A DNA stretch of 64,000 bases, from positions 124,001 through 188,000 of the forward strand of contig NZ_OCNK01000005.1 of assembly GCF_900230285.1 (NCBI RefSeq), given 5' to 3'. Under the pieces are notes generated by a model. That model was not told where the DNA came from, made no database searches, and saw only the letters and a list, made by a program, of their open reading frames with translations. Shown in pieces: positions 51,145-60,467 of this stretch. Within the stretch, counting starts at the first letter, position 1. Every line of letters begins with the position of its first letter. The translations under genes were made by a program, and so were the position numbers. Origin of the DNA: Blastococcus haudaquaticus. GTDB taxonomy: Bacteria; Actinomycetota; Actinomycetes; Mycobacteriales; Geodermatophilaceae.

Positions 51145-52263
51145 CTAACGGACGTGGGACTCCACGAACGGCGGCTTGACGACCTCCACGGCCTGCGAGC
51201 GTCCGCGGACGTCCACCGCGAGCGTGGTGCCCGCGGTCACTGCGGCGGTCGCGTCGACCAGGGCGAGGGCGATCCCGGTCCGCAGCGTCGGGGAGAACGT
51301 GCCGCTGGTGACCTCGCCGACCCGCGTGCCCTCGCCGTCGAGGACCGGCATGCCCGGCCGCGGGATCCCCCGGCCGTCGGCGCGCAGCCCCCAGAGCAGG
51401 CGGGCGGGACCGGCCTCCTTCTCGGCGAGCAGCGCCTCGCGACCCCAGAATGCCGGCTTCTGCCAGCCGACGGCCCAGCCCGAGCGAGCCTGGTTGGGCG
51501 TGATGTCCCGCGACAGCTCGTGGCCGTGCAGCGGGTACCCCATCTCGGTGCGCAGCGTGTCGCGGGCGCCCAGGCCGCACAGCCGGATCCCCTGGTCCTG
51601 GCCCGCCTCGAGCACCGCGTCCCACAGTTCGCCGGCGTGCTCGGCGGCGACCAGCAGCTCGTACCCGTGCTCGCCGGTGTACCCGGTCCGGCAGACGGTG
51701 ACCTCGGCGCCGGACCCACCGGTGCCGGTCACGAAGGACATGTAGGAGAGCTCGCCGGGCAGGCCCAGCAGCTCGAGCACCTGCAGCGCCCGCGGCCCCT
51801 GCAGCGCGAGGACGGCCACCTCGGCGTGCCGATCCGTCACGGTGACGCCCGAGGGTGCGGCGTCGGCCAACCGGGCCAGCACGTCGGCGGCGTTGGCGGC
51901 GTTCGGGACGAGGAGGACGTCGTCCGGGCCGTGCAGGTAGACGATCAGGTCGTCCACGACGCCGCCGGCCTGCGGGTCGCCGTCCGGGAGGCAGCAGAGC
52001 GTGTACTGCGCCTGCCCGGGGCCGATGCGGGAGAGGTCGTTGGTCAGGCACGAGCCGACGAACGCCGCGGCCCCCGGGCCTCGGACCGTCGCCGTGCCCA
52101 GGTGGGACACGTCGAAGAGGCCGACGGCGGTCCGGACCGCCGTGTGCTCGGCGAGGACGCCCCCGCCCGCGTACTCGATGGGCATCGACCAGCCGCTGAA
52201 ATCGGCGAGCTTGGCGCCGGCCGCGACGTGCCGGTCGTGGAGGGGGGAGGTCAGCGGGCTCAC
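51145..52263 (-). CDS. gcvT: Aminomethyltransferase (glycine cleavage T protein)
   Basis: A 372-residue tetrahydrofolate-dependent enzyme of the glycine cleavage system, which releases ammonia and passes the one-carbon unit from the lipoylated H protein. [20 protein letters not shown] at the start, [25 protein letters not shown] with NAANAADVL, and [20 protein letters not shown] are family landmarks. The other gcv genes are absent here, as in mycobacteria (Rv2211c). It is divergent from pepA by 36 nt. Confidence 0.95.
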   Translation of the reverse strand: MSPLTSPLHDRHVAAGAKLADFSGWSMPIEYAGGGVLAEHTAVRTAVGLFDVSHLGTATVRGPGAAAFVGSCLTNDLSRIGPGQAQYTLCCLPDGDPQAGGVVDDLIVYLHGPDDVLLVPNAANAADVLARLADAAPSGVTVTDRHAEVAVLALQGPRALQVLELLGLPGELSYMSFVTGTGGSGAEVTVCRTGYTGEHGYELLVAAEHAGELWDAVLEAGQDQGIRLCGLGARDTLRTEMGYPLHGHELSRDITPNQARSGWAVGWQKPAFWGREALLAEKEAGPARLLWGLRADGRGIPRPGMPVLDGEGTRVGEVTSGTFSPTLRTGIALALVDATAAVTAGTTLAVDVRGRSQAVEVVKPPFVESHVR

Positions 52264-52287
52264 GGGGGGTCACGCTAGTGCGGCCCT

Positions 52288-52293
52288 TAGGAT
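52288..52293 (+). promoter_or_regulatory. -10 hexamer of pepA
   Basis: TAGGAT ends 6 nt before the pepA GTG at 52300, inside the 36-nt gap to gcvT. Confidence 0.5.
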
Positions 52294-52299
52294 CGAGCG

Positions 52300-53814
52300 G
52301 TGCCGCCGACGATCACCGCCACCGACCACCCGCTGGAGAAGCTGACCGGGGACGCCGTCGTCGTCGCCGTGGGCAAGGGACCGGACGGCCCGCTGCCCAC
52401 GCCCGGTGCGGAGGCCGTGGACCGCCTGCTCGGTGGCCGCCTGCTCCCGGCGCTCGCCGACCTGGGCGCCCGAGGCACGGAGGACGAGGTCACCCGGATG
52501 CCGACGTTCGGGCAGGGCCCCTTCCCCGTCGTCGCCGTCGTCGGTCTGGGCGCTCCGGATGCCACCGGCGCCTACCCGGCCGAGGCCGTCCGGCGGGCGT
52601 CCGGCGCCGCCAGTCGCGCGCTCGGCGGCCGGCGATCGGTCGTCAGCCTGCTCGCCGCCGTGGGCGGCGCCCCGGACGCCGGGCGGCTGCACGCCGTCGG
52701 CGAGGGCGCCCTGCTGGGCGCCTACGAGTTCACCGCCTACAAGTCCGACCTGCCCGCCGGCCGGCCCACGCCGCCGAGCGAGTTCACCGTCGTCGTCCCG
52801 GACGCCGGTGTCGCCGAGGACGCGCTCCGGCGGGTCCGGGCCGTGGCCGACGCGGTCGCCCTGGTCCGCGACCTGGTGAACACCCCGCCCAACGACCTCT
52901 TCCCCGCCGAGCTCGCCGCCCGCGGCGCCGCGGCGGGCGAGAAGGTCGGGCTGGCCGCGGAGATCCTCGACGAGGACGCGCTGCTGGCCGGTGGCTACGG
53001 CGGCATCCTCGCCGTCGGGCAGGGATCGACCCGCAAGCCGCGGCTGCTGCGCCTCGCCTACTCCGGGCCCGGCGCGCGCAAGAAGGTCGCGCTGGTCGGC
53101 AAGGGCATCACCTTCGACAGCGGCGGCCTCTCGATCAAGCCCGCGCTGAAGATGGAGGACATGAAGAGCGACATGGCCGGCGCCGCCGCCGTGATCGCCA
53201 CCGTCTGCCTCGTGGCCCAGCTCCGCCTCCCGGTCGACGTCGTCGCGACCGTGCCCATCGCCGAGAACCTCCCCAGCGGCACCGCCTACCGGCCCGCCGA
53301 CGTGGTGACGTTCCGCAACGGCAAGAAGGCCGAGATCACCAACACCGACGCCGAGGGCCGGGTCGTGCTCGCCGACGCCATCGCCCGGGCCGCCGAGGAC
53401 CGGCCGGACGTGCTGCTGGAGACCTCGACGCTCACCGGCGCACAGATGGTCGCGCTGGGTTCGCGCACCGCCGGTGTGATGGGCAGCGACGACCTCCGGG
53501 ACGCCGTCGTGGCCGCGTCGAAGCGCAGCGGCGAGGGCATGTGGCCCATGCCCCTGCCGCCGGAGCTGCGCAAGGGCCTCGACTCCCCCATCGCCGACTT
53601 CGTGAACGCCAACCCCGACCGGATGGGCGGGATGCTGGTGGGCGGCCACTTCCTCAAGGAGTTCGTGCCCGACGGTCTGCCCTGGGCGCACATCGACATC
53701 GCCGGCCCGAGCTACAACACCGGCTCGCCGTGGGGCTACACGCCCAAGGGCGGCACCGGCGTCCCCGTCCGCACCCTCCTCGCCACCATCGAGGGCCTCA
53801 TCGCCGAAGGCTGA
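52300..53814 (+). CDS. pepA: Leucyl aminopeptidase (M17)
   Basis: A 504-residue cytosolic M17 aminopeptidase. The N-terminal macro-like domain (residues 1-170) is followed by the two-zinc catalytic domain with VGKGITFDSGGLSIKP, MKSDMAGAAAVI and the signature NTDAEGRVVLADA. It trims N-terminal residues from peptides and turns over dipeptides, possibly including Cys-Gly from mycothiol-like thiols. It corresponds to Rv2213 (pepB). Repeat copy E follows its stop. Confidence 0.95.
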   Translation: MPPTITATDHPLEKLTGDAVVVAVGKGPDGPLPTPGAEAVDRLLGGRLLPALADLGARGTEDEVTRMPTFGQGPFPVVAVVGLGAPDATGAYPAEAVRRASGAASRALGGRRSVVSLLAAVGGAPDAGRLHAVGEGALLGAYEFTAYKSDLPAGRPTPPSEFTVVVPDAGVAEDALRRVRAVADAVALVRDLVNTPPNDLFPAELAARGAAAGEKVGLAAEILDEDALLAGGYGGILAVGQGSTRKPRLLRLAYSGPGARKKVALVGKGITFDSGGLSIKPALKMEDMKSDMAGAAAVIATVCLVAQLRLPVDVVATVPIAENLPSGTAYRPADVVTFRNGKKAEITNTDAEGRVVLADAIARAAEDRPDVLLETSTLTGAQMVALGSRTAGVMGSDDLRDAVVAASKRSGEGMWPMPLPPELRKGLDSPIADFVNANPDRMGGMLVGGHFLKEFVPDGLPWAHIDIAGPSYNTGSPWGYTPKGGTGVPVRTLLATIEGLIAEG

Positions 53815-53838
53815 CGTGACGGGATGGAACGGCCCCGG

Positions 53839-53898
53839 GTCGGCCCCGTCCCGAGGCTCGCCCCGAGCGTGCGAGGGGTGAGGAGGACGGGGTCCTTC
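53839..53898 (-). repeat. Dispersed structured intergenic repeat, copy E
   Basis: Read on the minus strand it begins GAAGGACCCCGTCC, 2 nt after the stop of the 118-aa gene, and is nearly identical to copy C through CCCCTCGCACGCTCGGGGCG. The outer stem is 53844-53851 with 53885-53892 (CCCCGTCC/GGACGGGG). It separates that gene from convergent pepA. Confidence 0.75.
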
Positions 53899-53900
53899 TC

Positions 53901-54257
53901 CTAGCGAGTGGTGGGGGGCCTGTGGTCCTTGCTCCAGTCACGCATGCGCTGGGGGTAGCCGGTCACCTGGGCGTCGTAGACGGGGATCGACAGGTCGCGG
54001 GAGAGCTTCCGAGCCACGTCGGGGCCGTCGATGCGCCGGCGGGTCCATTCGCCGTCGGCGGCGACCAGCACGATCGTGGTCTCCGTGACGGCCGTCCTGG
54101 GCTCGACGTACCCCTCGACACCGCGGCGGCTGGCCACGAACTGCTCCAGGTGTCTGAGGTCGGTGCGCTGCGATCCGCGGTCCAGCGTGCCCCGGCGTCC
54201 GTCGTCGCGGGCCCGGCCCGGGCGGCTGCGGCCACGCAGCCGGTCGAACAACCCCAT
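53901..54257 (-). CDS. Conserved actinobacterial protein (118 aa), unknown function
   Basis: A 118-residue basic protein. [20 protein letters not shown] begins it, then HLEQFVASRRGVEGYVEPRT, TTIVLVAADGEWTRRRI and LSIPVYDAQVTGYPQRMRDW. The C-terminal half looks like a small alpha/beta domain. Similar proteins are annotated only as hypothetical or oxidoreductase; no catalytic residues are visible. GGGGAGAG precedes the ATG. Confidence 0.75.
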   Translation of the reverse strand: MGLFDRLRGRSRPGRARDDGRRGTLDRGSQRTDLRHLEQFVASRRGVEGYVEPRTAVTETTIVLVAADGEWTRRRIDGPDVARKLSRDLSIPVYDAQVTGYPQRMRDWSKDHRPPTTR

Positions 54258-54418
54258 GGCGCTCTCCCCTCGTCGGGAACCCTTCGTTGCAGCTTCGTGA
54301 TCATCGGCACGTCCGGGTAGGCAACGGCGCTCCGGGCCGGGTCGTTCCCGGAGTGGCAGGATGAGAGCAAGCCCCCGCCCGCACGAGCGGAGGCCGACGA
54401 CTGCATCGAGGAGATCTC

Positions 54419-55798
54419 GTGAGCTCACCCACCTCCCCCGCCGACCTGGTCATCCTCGGTGGTGGCTCCGGTGGCTACGCCGCAGCGTTCCGGGCGTCCG
54501 AGCTGGGCCTGAACGTCGTCCTGATCGAGAAGGACAAGGTCGGCGGAACCTGCCTGCACCGCGGCTGCATCCCGACCAAGGCGCTGCTGCACGCCGGCGA
54601 GGTCGCCGACCTGGCCCGCGAGGGCGAGCAGTTCGGCGTCAAGACGTCGCTGGCCGGCATCGACATGGACGGCGTGAACGCCTACAAGGACGGCGTCATC
54701 GCGAAGCTCTACAAGGGTCTGCAGGGCCTGGTGAAGGCCCGCAAGATCACCTACGTCGAGGGCGAGGGCCGGCTCACCTCCCCCACCACCGTCGAGGTGA
54801 ACGGCCAGACCTACGAGGGCAAGCACATCCTGCTGGCCACCGGCTCCTACGCCCGCTCGCTGCCGGGGCTCGAGGTCGACGGCAAGAAGGTCATCACCAG
54901 CGACCACGCCCTCAACCTCGACCGGGTCCCGGCGTCGGCGATCATCCTCGGCGGCGGCGTCATCGGCTGCGAGTTCGCCAGCGCCTGGAAGTCCTTCGGC
55001 GTCGACGTCACCATCGTCGAGGCCCTCCCCCACCTGGTGCCGCTGGAGGACGAGTCCTCCTCCAAGCTCCTGGAGCGCGCGTTCCGCCGTCGCAAGATCG
55101 CCTTCGAGCTGGGCAGCCGGTTCTCCGGTGTCCAGAACACCGAGAACGGCGTGAAGATCTCGCTGGAGAACGGCAAGGAGATCGAGGCCGAGCTGCTGCT
55201 CGTCGCCGTCGGCCGCGGCCCGGTCAGCCAGGGTCTCGGCTACGAGGAGGCCGGCGTCCAGATGGACCGCGGCTACGTCCTCGTCGACGAGAACTGCCAG
55301 ACGAGCGTGCCGACCATCTCCGCCGTCGGCGACCTCATCCCGACGCTGCAGCTGGCCCACGTCGGCTTCGGCGAGGGCATCCTCGTCGCCGAGCGGGTCG
55401 CCGGGCTCACGCCCGCCCCGATCGACTACGCCGGGGTCCCCCGGATCACGTACTCCGACCCCGAGGTCGCCTCGGTCGGCCTCACCGAGGCCCAGGCCAA
55501 GGAGCGGTACGGCGAGGTCAAGACGCTGACCTACGACCTGGCGGGCAACGGCCGCAGCCAGATCCTGAAGACCACGGGCGCGGTCAAGCTCATCCAGGCC
55601 GAGGACGGCCCGGTCGTCGGCATCCACATGGTGGGCAGCCGGGTAGGCGAGCTCATCGCCGAGGCCCAGCTCATCTACAACTGGGAGGCCGAGGCCGACG
55701 ACGTCGCCAGCCTCATCCACCCGCACCCGACGCAGAGCGAGGCGCTCGGCGAGGCCCACCTCGCCCTCGCCGGCAAGCCGCTCCACGTGCACGGCTGA
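54419..55798 (+). CDS. lpdA: Dihydrolipoyl dehydrogenase (E3)
   Basis: A 459-residue flavoprotein that reoxidises dihydrolipoyl groups with NAD. It shows the FAD site ILGGGSGGYAAAFRA, the redox-active disulfide GGTCLHRGCIPTKAL, the NAD site ILGGGVIGCEFASAW, VDENCQTSVPTISAVGDLI and the C-terminal catalytic HPHPTQSEALGE. It lies 48 nt upstream of the E2 gene and is probably co-transcribed with it, giving a lipoate-enzyme unit. Confidence 0.95.
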   Translation: MSSPTSPADLVILGGGSGGYAAAFRASELGLNVVLIEKDKVGGTCLHRGCIPTKALLHAGEVADLAREGEQFGVKTSLAGIDMDGVNAYKDGVIAKLYKGLQGLVKARKITYVEGEGRLTSPTTVEVNGQTYEGKHILLATGSYARSLPGLEVDGKKVITSDHALNLDRVPASAIILGGGVIGCEFASAWKSFGVDVTIVEALPHLVPLEDESSSKLLERAFRRRKIAFELGSRFSGVQNTENGVKISLENGKEIEAELLLVAVGRGPVSQGLGYEEAGVQMDRGYVLVDENCQTSVPTISAVGDLIPTLQLAHVGFGEGILVAERVAGLTPAPIDYAGVPRITYSDPEVASVGLTEAQAKERYGEVKTLTYDLAGNGRSQILKTTGAVKLIQAEDGPVVGIHMVGSRVGELIAEAQLIYNWEAEADDVASLIHPHPTQSEALGEAHLALAGKPLHVHG

Positions 55799-55846
55799 TC
55801 TCCGCTCCACCCCCACCCACCCAGCGCCAGAAGGAGCACTGCCCCG

Positions 55847-57727
55847 ATGCCGACGTCCGTCACCATGCCCGCCCTGGGCGAGAGCGTCACCGAGGGCACG
55901 GTCACTCGCTGGCTCAAGCAGGAGGGTGAGCAGGTCGAGGCCGACGAGCCCCTCCTCGAGGTCTCGACCGACAAGGTGGACACCGAGATCCCGTCGCCCG
56001 CCGCCGGTGTGCTGACGAAGATCCTCGTCGCCGAGGACGAGACCGTGGACGTCGGCGCCGAGCTGGCCGTCATCGGCGGCGACGGCGGCGGGGACGATCG
56101 TGGGGGCGAGTCCGCCCCGCCGGCGTCCGCAGAGGACGAGGACACCACGCCGCAGTCCCCCGACCAGCAGGTCGAGGACGCCGGCCCGGGGTCGTCGGAG
56201 TCCGAGCAGCCCGCGCAGCAGCAGGAAGAGCCGGCACCCGCCTCGGCCGACACCAGCTCCGACGGTGGCGGCTCGGGCGGCGGCGAGGGCACCCCGGTCA
56301 CCATGCCGGCGCTGGGCGAGAGCGTCACCGAGGGCACCGTGACCCGGTGGCTCAAGGCCGTCGGCGACGAGGTGAGCGCCGACGAGCCGCTGCTCGAGGT
56401 CTCGACGGACAAGGTCGACACCGAGATCCCGTCACCGGTGAGCGGCACGCTCCTGGAGATCACGGTCAACGAGGACGAGACCGTCGACGTCGGCGCACAG
56501 CTCGCCCTCATCGGCAGCGGCTCCGGTGGTGGGTCGTCGGCCCCGGCGCCGGCCCAGGAAGCCCCCCAGCAGGAGGCGCCGAAGCAGGAGGCCCCGAAGC
56601 AGGAGGCCCCCGCCGAGGAGCAGCCCCAGGCCGCGCCGGAGGCCAAGCCGGCCGCCACCGCGACCACCCAGCCCGGTGGCGACTACGGCGCCAGCGGGGC
56701 GCAGCCCGCGCAGTCGCCGACCTCCGCTCCGCCGCCGCAGGTGGCTCCGCAGGCACCCGCCGCGCAGCAGTCGTCCGGCGACGGCGGCGGCGCGTACGTG
56801 ACGCCGCTCGTGCGCCGGCTGGCCGCGGACAAGGGCGTCGACCTCGGTTCCGTGTCCGGCACCGGCGTCGGTGGCCGCATCCGGAAGCAGGACGTGCTCG
56901 CCGCGGCCGAGAAGGCCGCCGCGCCGGCGCCCGCCGCCGCCCCCGCCGCGTCCTCGGGTGGCGCTCGCACCCCGTCGCCGGCGGCCACGCCGGACACCTC
57001 GGTGCGGGGCCGCACCGAGAAGATGTCGCGGCTGCGCACCGTCATCGCGCGGCGCATGGTCGAGTCGCTCCAGGTCAGCGCCCAGCTGACCACGGTCGTC
57101 GAGGCCGACGTCACCCGCATCGCGAACCTGCGCCAGCGGGCGAAGAAGGACTTCGAGGCACGCGAGGGCGTCAAGCTCTCCTTCCTCCCCTTCTTCGCCA
57201 AGGCCTCCATCGAGGCGCTGAAGGCACACCCGTCGGTGAACTCCTCGATCGACCAGGAGGCCGGCACGGTCACCTACCACGACACCGAGAACCTCGGCAT
57301 CGCGGTGGACACCGAGCGCGGGCTGCTCGTCCCGGTCATCCACGACGCCGGTGACCTGAGCCTGGGCGGGATCGCGCGCAAGATCGCGGACCTGGCCGAG
57401 CGCACCCGGACGAACAAGGTCACGCCCGACGAACTGGGCGGCGGCACGTTCACGCTGACCAACACCGGCAGCCGTGGGGCGCTCTTCGACACCCCGATCA
57501 TCAACCAGCCGCAGGTGGCCATCCTCGGCGTCGGCTCGGTGGTCAAGCGCCCCGTCGTCGTCAACGACCCGGAGCTCGGGGAGGTCATCGCCGTCCGGTC
57601 GATGGTCTACCTGGCCCTGACCTACGACCACCGGATCGTCGACGGCGCGGACGCCGCGCGCTTCCTCACCACCGTGCGGGAGCGGCTGGAAGCCGGGCAG
57701 TTCCACGGCGAGCTCGGGCTCGCGTAG
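55847..57727 (+). CDS. dlaT: Dihydrolipoamide acyltransferase (E2) with two lipoyl domains
   Basis: A 626-residue E2 subunit of the pyruvate/2-oxoglutarate dehydrogenase complexes. Two nearly duplicated lipoyl domains (residues about 3-78 and 150-226) each carry [11 protein letters not shown] with the lipoylated lysine. They are separated by acidic Ala/Pro linkers. An E3-binding domain follows ([20 protein letters not shown]), then the catalytic domain with [18 protein letters not shown] and [14 protein letters not shown]. It corresponds to Rv2215 and, as there, sits close to lipB. Confidence 0.95.
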   Translation: MPTSVTMPALGESVTEGTVTRWLKQEGEQVEADEPLLEVSTDKVDTEIPSPAAGVLTKILVAEDETVDVGAELAVIGGDGGGDDRGGESAPPASAEDEDTTPQSPDQQVEDAGPGSSESEQPAQQQEEPAPASADTSSDGGGSGGGEGTPVTMPALGESVTEGTVTRWLKAVGDEVSADEPLLEVSTDKVDTEIPSPVSGTLLEITVNEDETVDVGAQLALIGSGSGGGSSAPAPAQEAPQQEAPKQEAPKQEAPAEEQPQAAPEAKPAATATTQPGGDYGASGAQPAQSPTSAPPPQVAPQAPAAQQSSGDGGGAYVTPLVRRLAADKGVDLGSVSGTGVGGRIRKQDVLAAAEKAAAPAPAAAPAASSGGARTPSPAATPDTSVRGRTEKMSRLRTVIARRMVESLQVSAQLTTVVEADVTRIANLRQRAKKDFEAREGVKLSFLPFFAKASIEALKAHPSVNSSIDQEAGTVTYHDTENLGIAVDTERGLLVPVIHDAGDLSLGGIARKIADLAERTRTNKVTPDELGGGTFTLTNTGSRGALFDTPIINQPQVAILGVGSVVKRPVVVNDPELGEVIAVRSMVYLALTYDHRIVDGADAARFLTTVRERLEAGQFHGELGLA

Positions 57728-57736
57728 TCCTTCCCT

Positions 57737-57770
57737 GATCGGGGCCCCGGCGGACGCCGGGGCCCCGATC
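57737..57770 (+). terminator. Terminator of lpdA-dlaT
   Basis: A perfect 15-bp stem (57737-57751 with 57756-57770) with a GGAC loop runs into GCTTT, 10 nt after the dlaT stop. Confidence 0.9.
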
Positions 57771-57814
57771 GCTTTCCGCACCCGCCGATCCACGTTCGCG
57801 AGAGGACCCCTGCC

Positions 57815-58726
57815 GTGAAGATCGCCGTGTCCGGCGCGTCGGGGCTGATCGGCGGCGCCCTCCTGCCCGCGCTGCGCGCCGACGGGCACGAGGTCATGAC
57901 CCTGGTCCGGCGCACCCCGCGGACGGCGGACGAGCACCGGTGGGATCCGCAGCACCGCCGCATCGACCCGTCGCTGCTGGCCGACGTCGACGCCGTCGTC
58001 AACCTCGGCGGCACGCCGATCCGGCCGAGGCCGTTCACCGCCGGCTACAAGGAGCGGCTCGTCTGCAGTCGGCTCGATGCGACCACGACGATCAGCGAGG
58101 CCCTCGCCGCCGCCGCGGCCGCGGACCCGGGCCGCCCCCGTGTCCTGCTCTCGGCGTCGGCGGTCGGCTACTACGGCGACACCGGCTCCCGGACCGTCAC
58201 CGAGAAGGACCGCGCGGGCTCGGACTTCCTGGCCCAGCTGTGCCTCCAGTGGGAGGCGGCGACCGCACCGGCGGAGGCGGCCGGCGTCCGGGTGGTTCAC
58301 CTGCGCACCGGCCTGGTCCTCGACCGCGGGGCCATGCTGGTTCGGGTGCTGGGCCTGGTCTTCAGGCTCGGGCTGGGCGGCCGGATGGGCAGCGGCCGGC
58401 AGTACTGGCCCTGGATCAGCCTGGACGACCAGATCGGGGCGATGCGCCATCTCCTCACCGCAGACGTCTCCGGCCCGGTCAACCTCACCGGCCCCGCCCC
58501 GGTCACCAACGCCGAGTTCACCCGGGAGTTCGCCCGGCAGCTGCACCGTCCCGCGGTGCTCCCCGTGCCGGCCTTCGCGATCAACCTCGCGCTCGGCGAG
58601 TTCGGCCGGTCCAGCGTGACCGCCGGGCAGCGCGCCATGCCGGTGCGTCTGGAGGAGTCCGGTTACCGGTTCACCCATCCCGACCTGCCCTCGGCGCTCC
58701 GGGCGGCCACCGCCCGTCGACGGTGA
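57815..58726 (+). CDS. TIGR01777-family NAD(P)-binding epimerase-like protein
   Basis: A 303-residue extended-SDR-like protein. It has the N-terminal MKIAVSGASGLIGGALLPAL, LGGTPIRPRPF, VLLSASAVGYYGDTG (family hallmark with Ser-Tyr), WPWISLDDQIGAM and the DUF1731-type C-terminus. It corresponds to Rv2216, and the family lies beside lipB in many actinobacteria. The true substrate is unknown. The GTG at 57815 has GAGAGGA upstream. Confidence 0.9.
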   Translation: MKIAVSGASGLIGGALLPALRADGHEVMTLVRRTPRTADEHRWDPQHRRIDPSLLADVDAVVNLGGTPIRPRPFTAGYKERLVCSRLDATTTISEALAAAAAADPGRPRVLLSASAVGYYGDTGSRTVTEKDRAGSDFLAQLCLQWEAATAPAEAAGVRVVHLRTGLVLDRGAMLVRVLGLVFRLGLGGRMGSGRQYWPWISLDDQIGAMRHLLTADVSGPVNLTGPAPVTNAEFTREFARQLHRPAVLPVPAFAINLALGEFGRSSVTAGQRAMPVRLEESGYRFTHPDLPSALRAATARRR

Positions 58727-58736
58727 CCAGCGCGAC

Positions 58737-60344
58737 TCAGGCGAGCCGCCGCGCGCTCTCGATCCGCCAGCCCGCCTCCGTCCGCAACAGCACCATCCGC
58801 ACGGTCGCCTCCGCTCGCCCCGCCACGGACCTGACCGCCGGCCCGTCCGGATCACCGGCGGCGACGACGTCGTAGGCGGGCCACCGGTCCACCAGATCCA
58901 TCTCGACCCTTCCCCCCTCCTCCGCGGCCGCGGTCACGGCGGCGACGGTCGGGTCGAAGCCGCGCACCACCTCACCGGCGGCGGTGAGCCCACGGACGTG
59001 CTCCTCGTCGGCGATCCGCAGCGGGCTCCCGTCGGTGTAGACGTCGCCCAGGCGCTCGGGTGAGCCGGCCGTGAAGGCAGCCGCCCGACGGTCGTAGAGC
59101 TCGGTCACGAGCGCCCACCATTCCTGGGCCGAGGACGGCGCCTCCTGCCGGTCGGCTGCCGACGCGCCCGGGCCGGGGGCCGGCGGGGCACCGGCCGCCG
59201 CCTCGGGCAGGTCCGAACCCACCGCGGCGGCCACCGTCGGGGCACCGCCGGGGGTTCCGCCGTCCTCCGCCCAGCGCAGCCCGAACCAACCGACCGCGAG
59301 GAGGACGGCCAGGGCCCCCGCCAGCACGCCGGCCCGGGGCGAGACGGTTCGCGCCCCCTCCCGGAGCCGGTCGCGCCACAGCTCTCCCCGCCCGGGCGGT
59401 GCCACGACGACGGGAGCGGGACGGGCGCGCCGTCCGGGCACCTGATGGGTGAGCTCGGTGCGCGGTCCCGCACCCGTCCGGCTGAGCTCGGCGTCCGGCA
59501 CGCCGTCCACGGGGAGCCGGACGGGCTCGGGCCGGCACGCGTGCCGCAGGTCCAGCGCGAAGGCTGCCGCCGAGCCTCGATCATGTGGGTCGGCCGCCAA
59601 GCCGCGGCTGATGACCGTGACGAGCTCGGCAGGTGCGTCCGGAGCCAGCTCGGCGAGGTCAGGGAGGTGGCCGCCGGCCGCGACCGCCAGCGTGTCCGCG
59701 GGAGTCGCGGCGTTCCACGGCGCGATGCCGGTGAGGGCGTGGAAGGCCGCGGCGGCGACGCCGAAGACGTCGGAGGCGGGGCCGGGGGCCCCACCGCGCG
59801 CCACGGTGGGGTCGACGTAGGGCGGCGTCACCTCCGCCGCGGCGGTCTCGCCCAGCACCCGGGCCACGCCCAGGTCGGTGAGCACGGGGCGGCCCTCGGC
59901 GGTGAAGACGATGTTCCCCGGCGACAGGTCGCCGTGGACCACGCCGTTGCCGTGGGCGTGCGCCAGCGCCGCGGCCACCGGCGCGATCGCCGTCACGACC
60001 TCCCCCGGACGCAGCCGGCCGCGTCTGGCCAGGAGCGACGCGAGGCTGCCGCCGGCGAGGAGCTCCAGGACGAGCGCGACCCGTGCCGCACTGCCGCGAC
60101 GCGGCTGGTGCACGACCTCGATGAGGCGGACGAGGTGCGGGTGGTCGAGCGCGCCGAGCAGCGCGGCCTCGCGGGCCTGGCGCTCCGGCTCTCCCGCCAC
60201 GAGCACCTTGACGGCCACGGCGTCCCCGCCGCGTCGTGGGACGGCGCGCCACACCTCCCCCGACCCGCCACGACCGAGGAGCGTCTCCAGGACGTATCCG
60301 GGGACCGCGGGCGGGACGATCGACGCGGGCGGGACGGGAGGCAT
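58737..60344 (-). CDS. Receptor-like Ser/Thr protein kinase with non-canonical catalytic loop
   Basis: A 535-residue membrane kinase. The kinase domain (residues about 17-265) has the Gly loop LLGRGGSGEVWRAV and VAVKVLV lysine. The catalytic loop reads VVHGDLSPGNIVF, not HRDLKxxN, and the Mg loop is TDLGVARV, not DFG. A linker, one membrane helix (AGVLAGALAVLLAVGWFGLRW, about 350-370) and an extracellular domain of about 115 residues follow. That domain (WWALVTELYDRRAAAFTAG through WRIESARRLA) looks NTF2-like and could be the sensor. The ATG has TACCGT 6 nt upstream. Confidence 0.85.
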   Translation of the reverse strand: MPPVPPASIVPPAVPGYVLETLLGRGGSGEVWRAVPRRGGDAVAVKVLVAGEPERQAREAALLGALDHPHLVRLIEVVHQPRRGSAARVALVLELLAGGSLASLLARRGRLRPGEVVTAIAPVAAALAHAHGNGVVHGDLSPGNIVFTAEGRPVLTDLGVARVLGETAAAEVTPPYVDPTVARGGAPGPASDVFGVAAAAFHALTGIAPWNAATPADTLAVAAGGHLPDLAELAPDAPAELVTVISRGLAADPHDRGSAAAFALDLRHACRPEPVRLPVDGVPDAELSRTGAGPRTELTHQVPGRRARPAPVVVAPPGRGELWRDRLREGARTVSPRAGVLAGALAVLLAVGWFGLRWAEDGGTPGGAPTVAAAVGSDLPEAAAGAPPAPGPGASAADRQEAPSSAQEWWALVTELYDRRAAAFTAGSPERLGDVYTDGSPLRIADEEHVRGLTAAGEVVRGFDPTVAAVTAAAEEGGRVEMDLVDRWPAYDVVAAGDPDGPAVRSVAGRAEATVRMVLLRTEAGWRIESARRLA

Positions 60345-60350
60345 GCCGGG

Positions 60351-60356
60351 ACGGTA
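60351..60356 (-). promoter_or_regulatory. -10 hexamer of the Ser/Thr kinase gene
   Basis: TACCGT (minus strand) ends 6 nt before the ATG at 60344. Confidence 0.5.
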
Positions 60357-60455
60357 GGGCGTCCGGAGCCGGATCCGCTCCGCTTGTCCACAGGGCCTCT
60401 TCTCCCGGGCCTCCTCTCGCTCAGGGGCCTCGGCGCGACCGTCCGGTGTCCGGGC

Positions 60456-60461
60456 TACCGT
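60456..60461 (+). promoter_or_regulatory. -10 hexamer of the amine oxidase gene
   Basis: TACCGT ends 6 nt before the ATG at 60468, the mirror image of the divergent kinase promoter. Confidence 0.5.
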
Positions 60462-60467
60462 CGGCCG

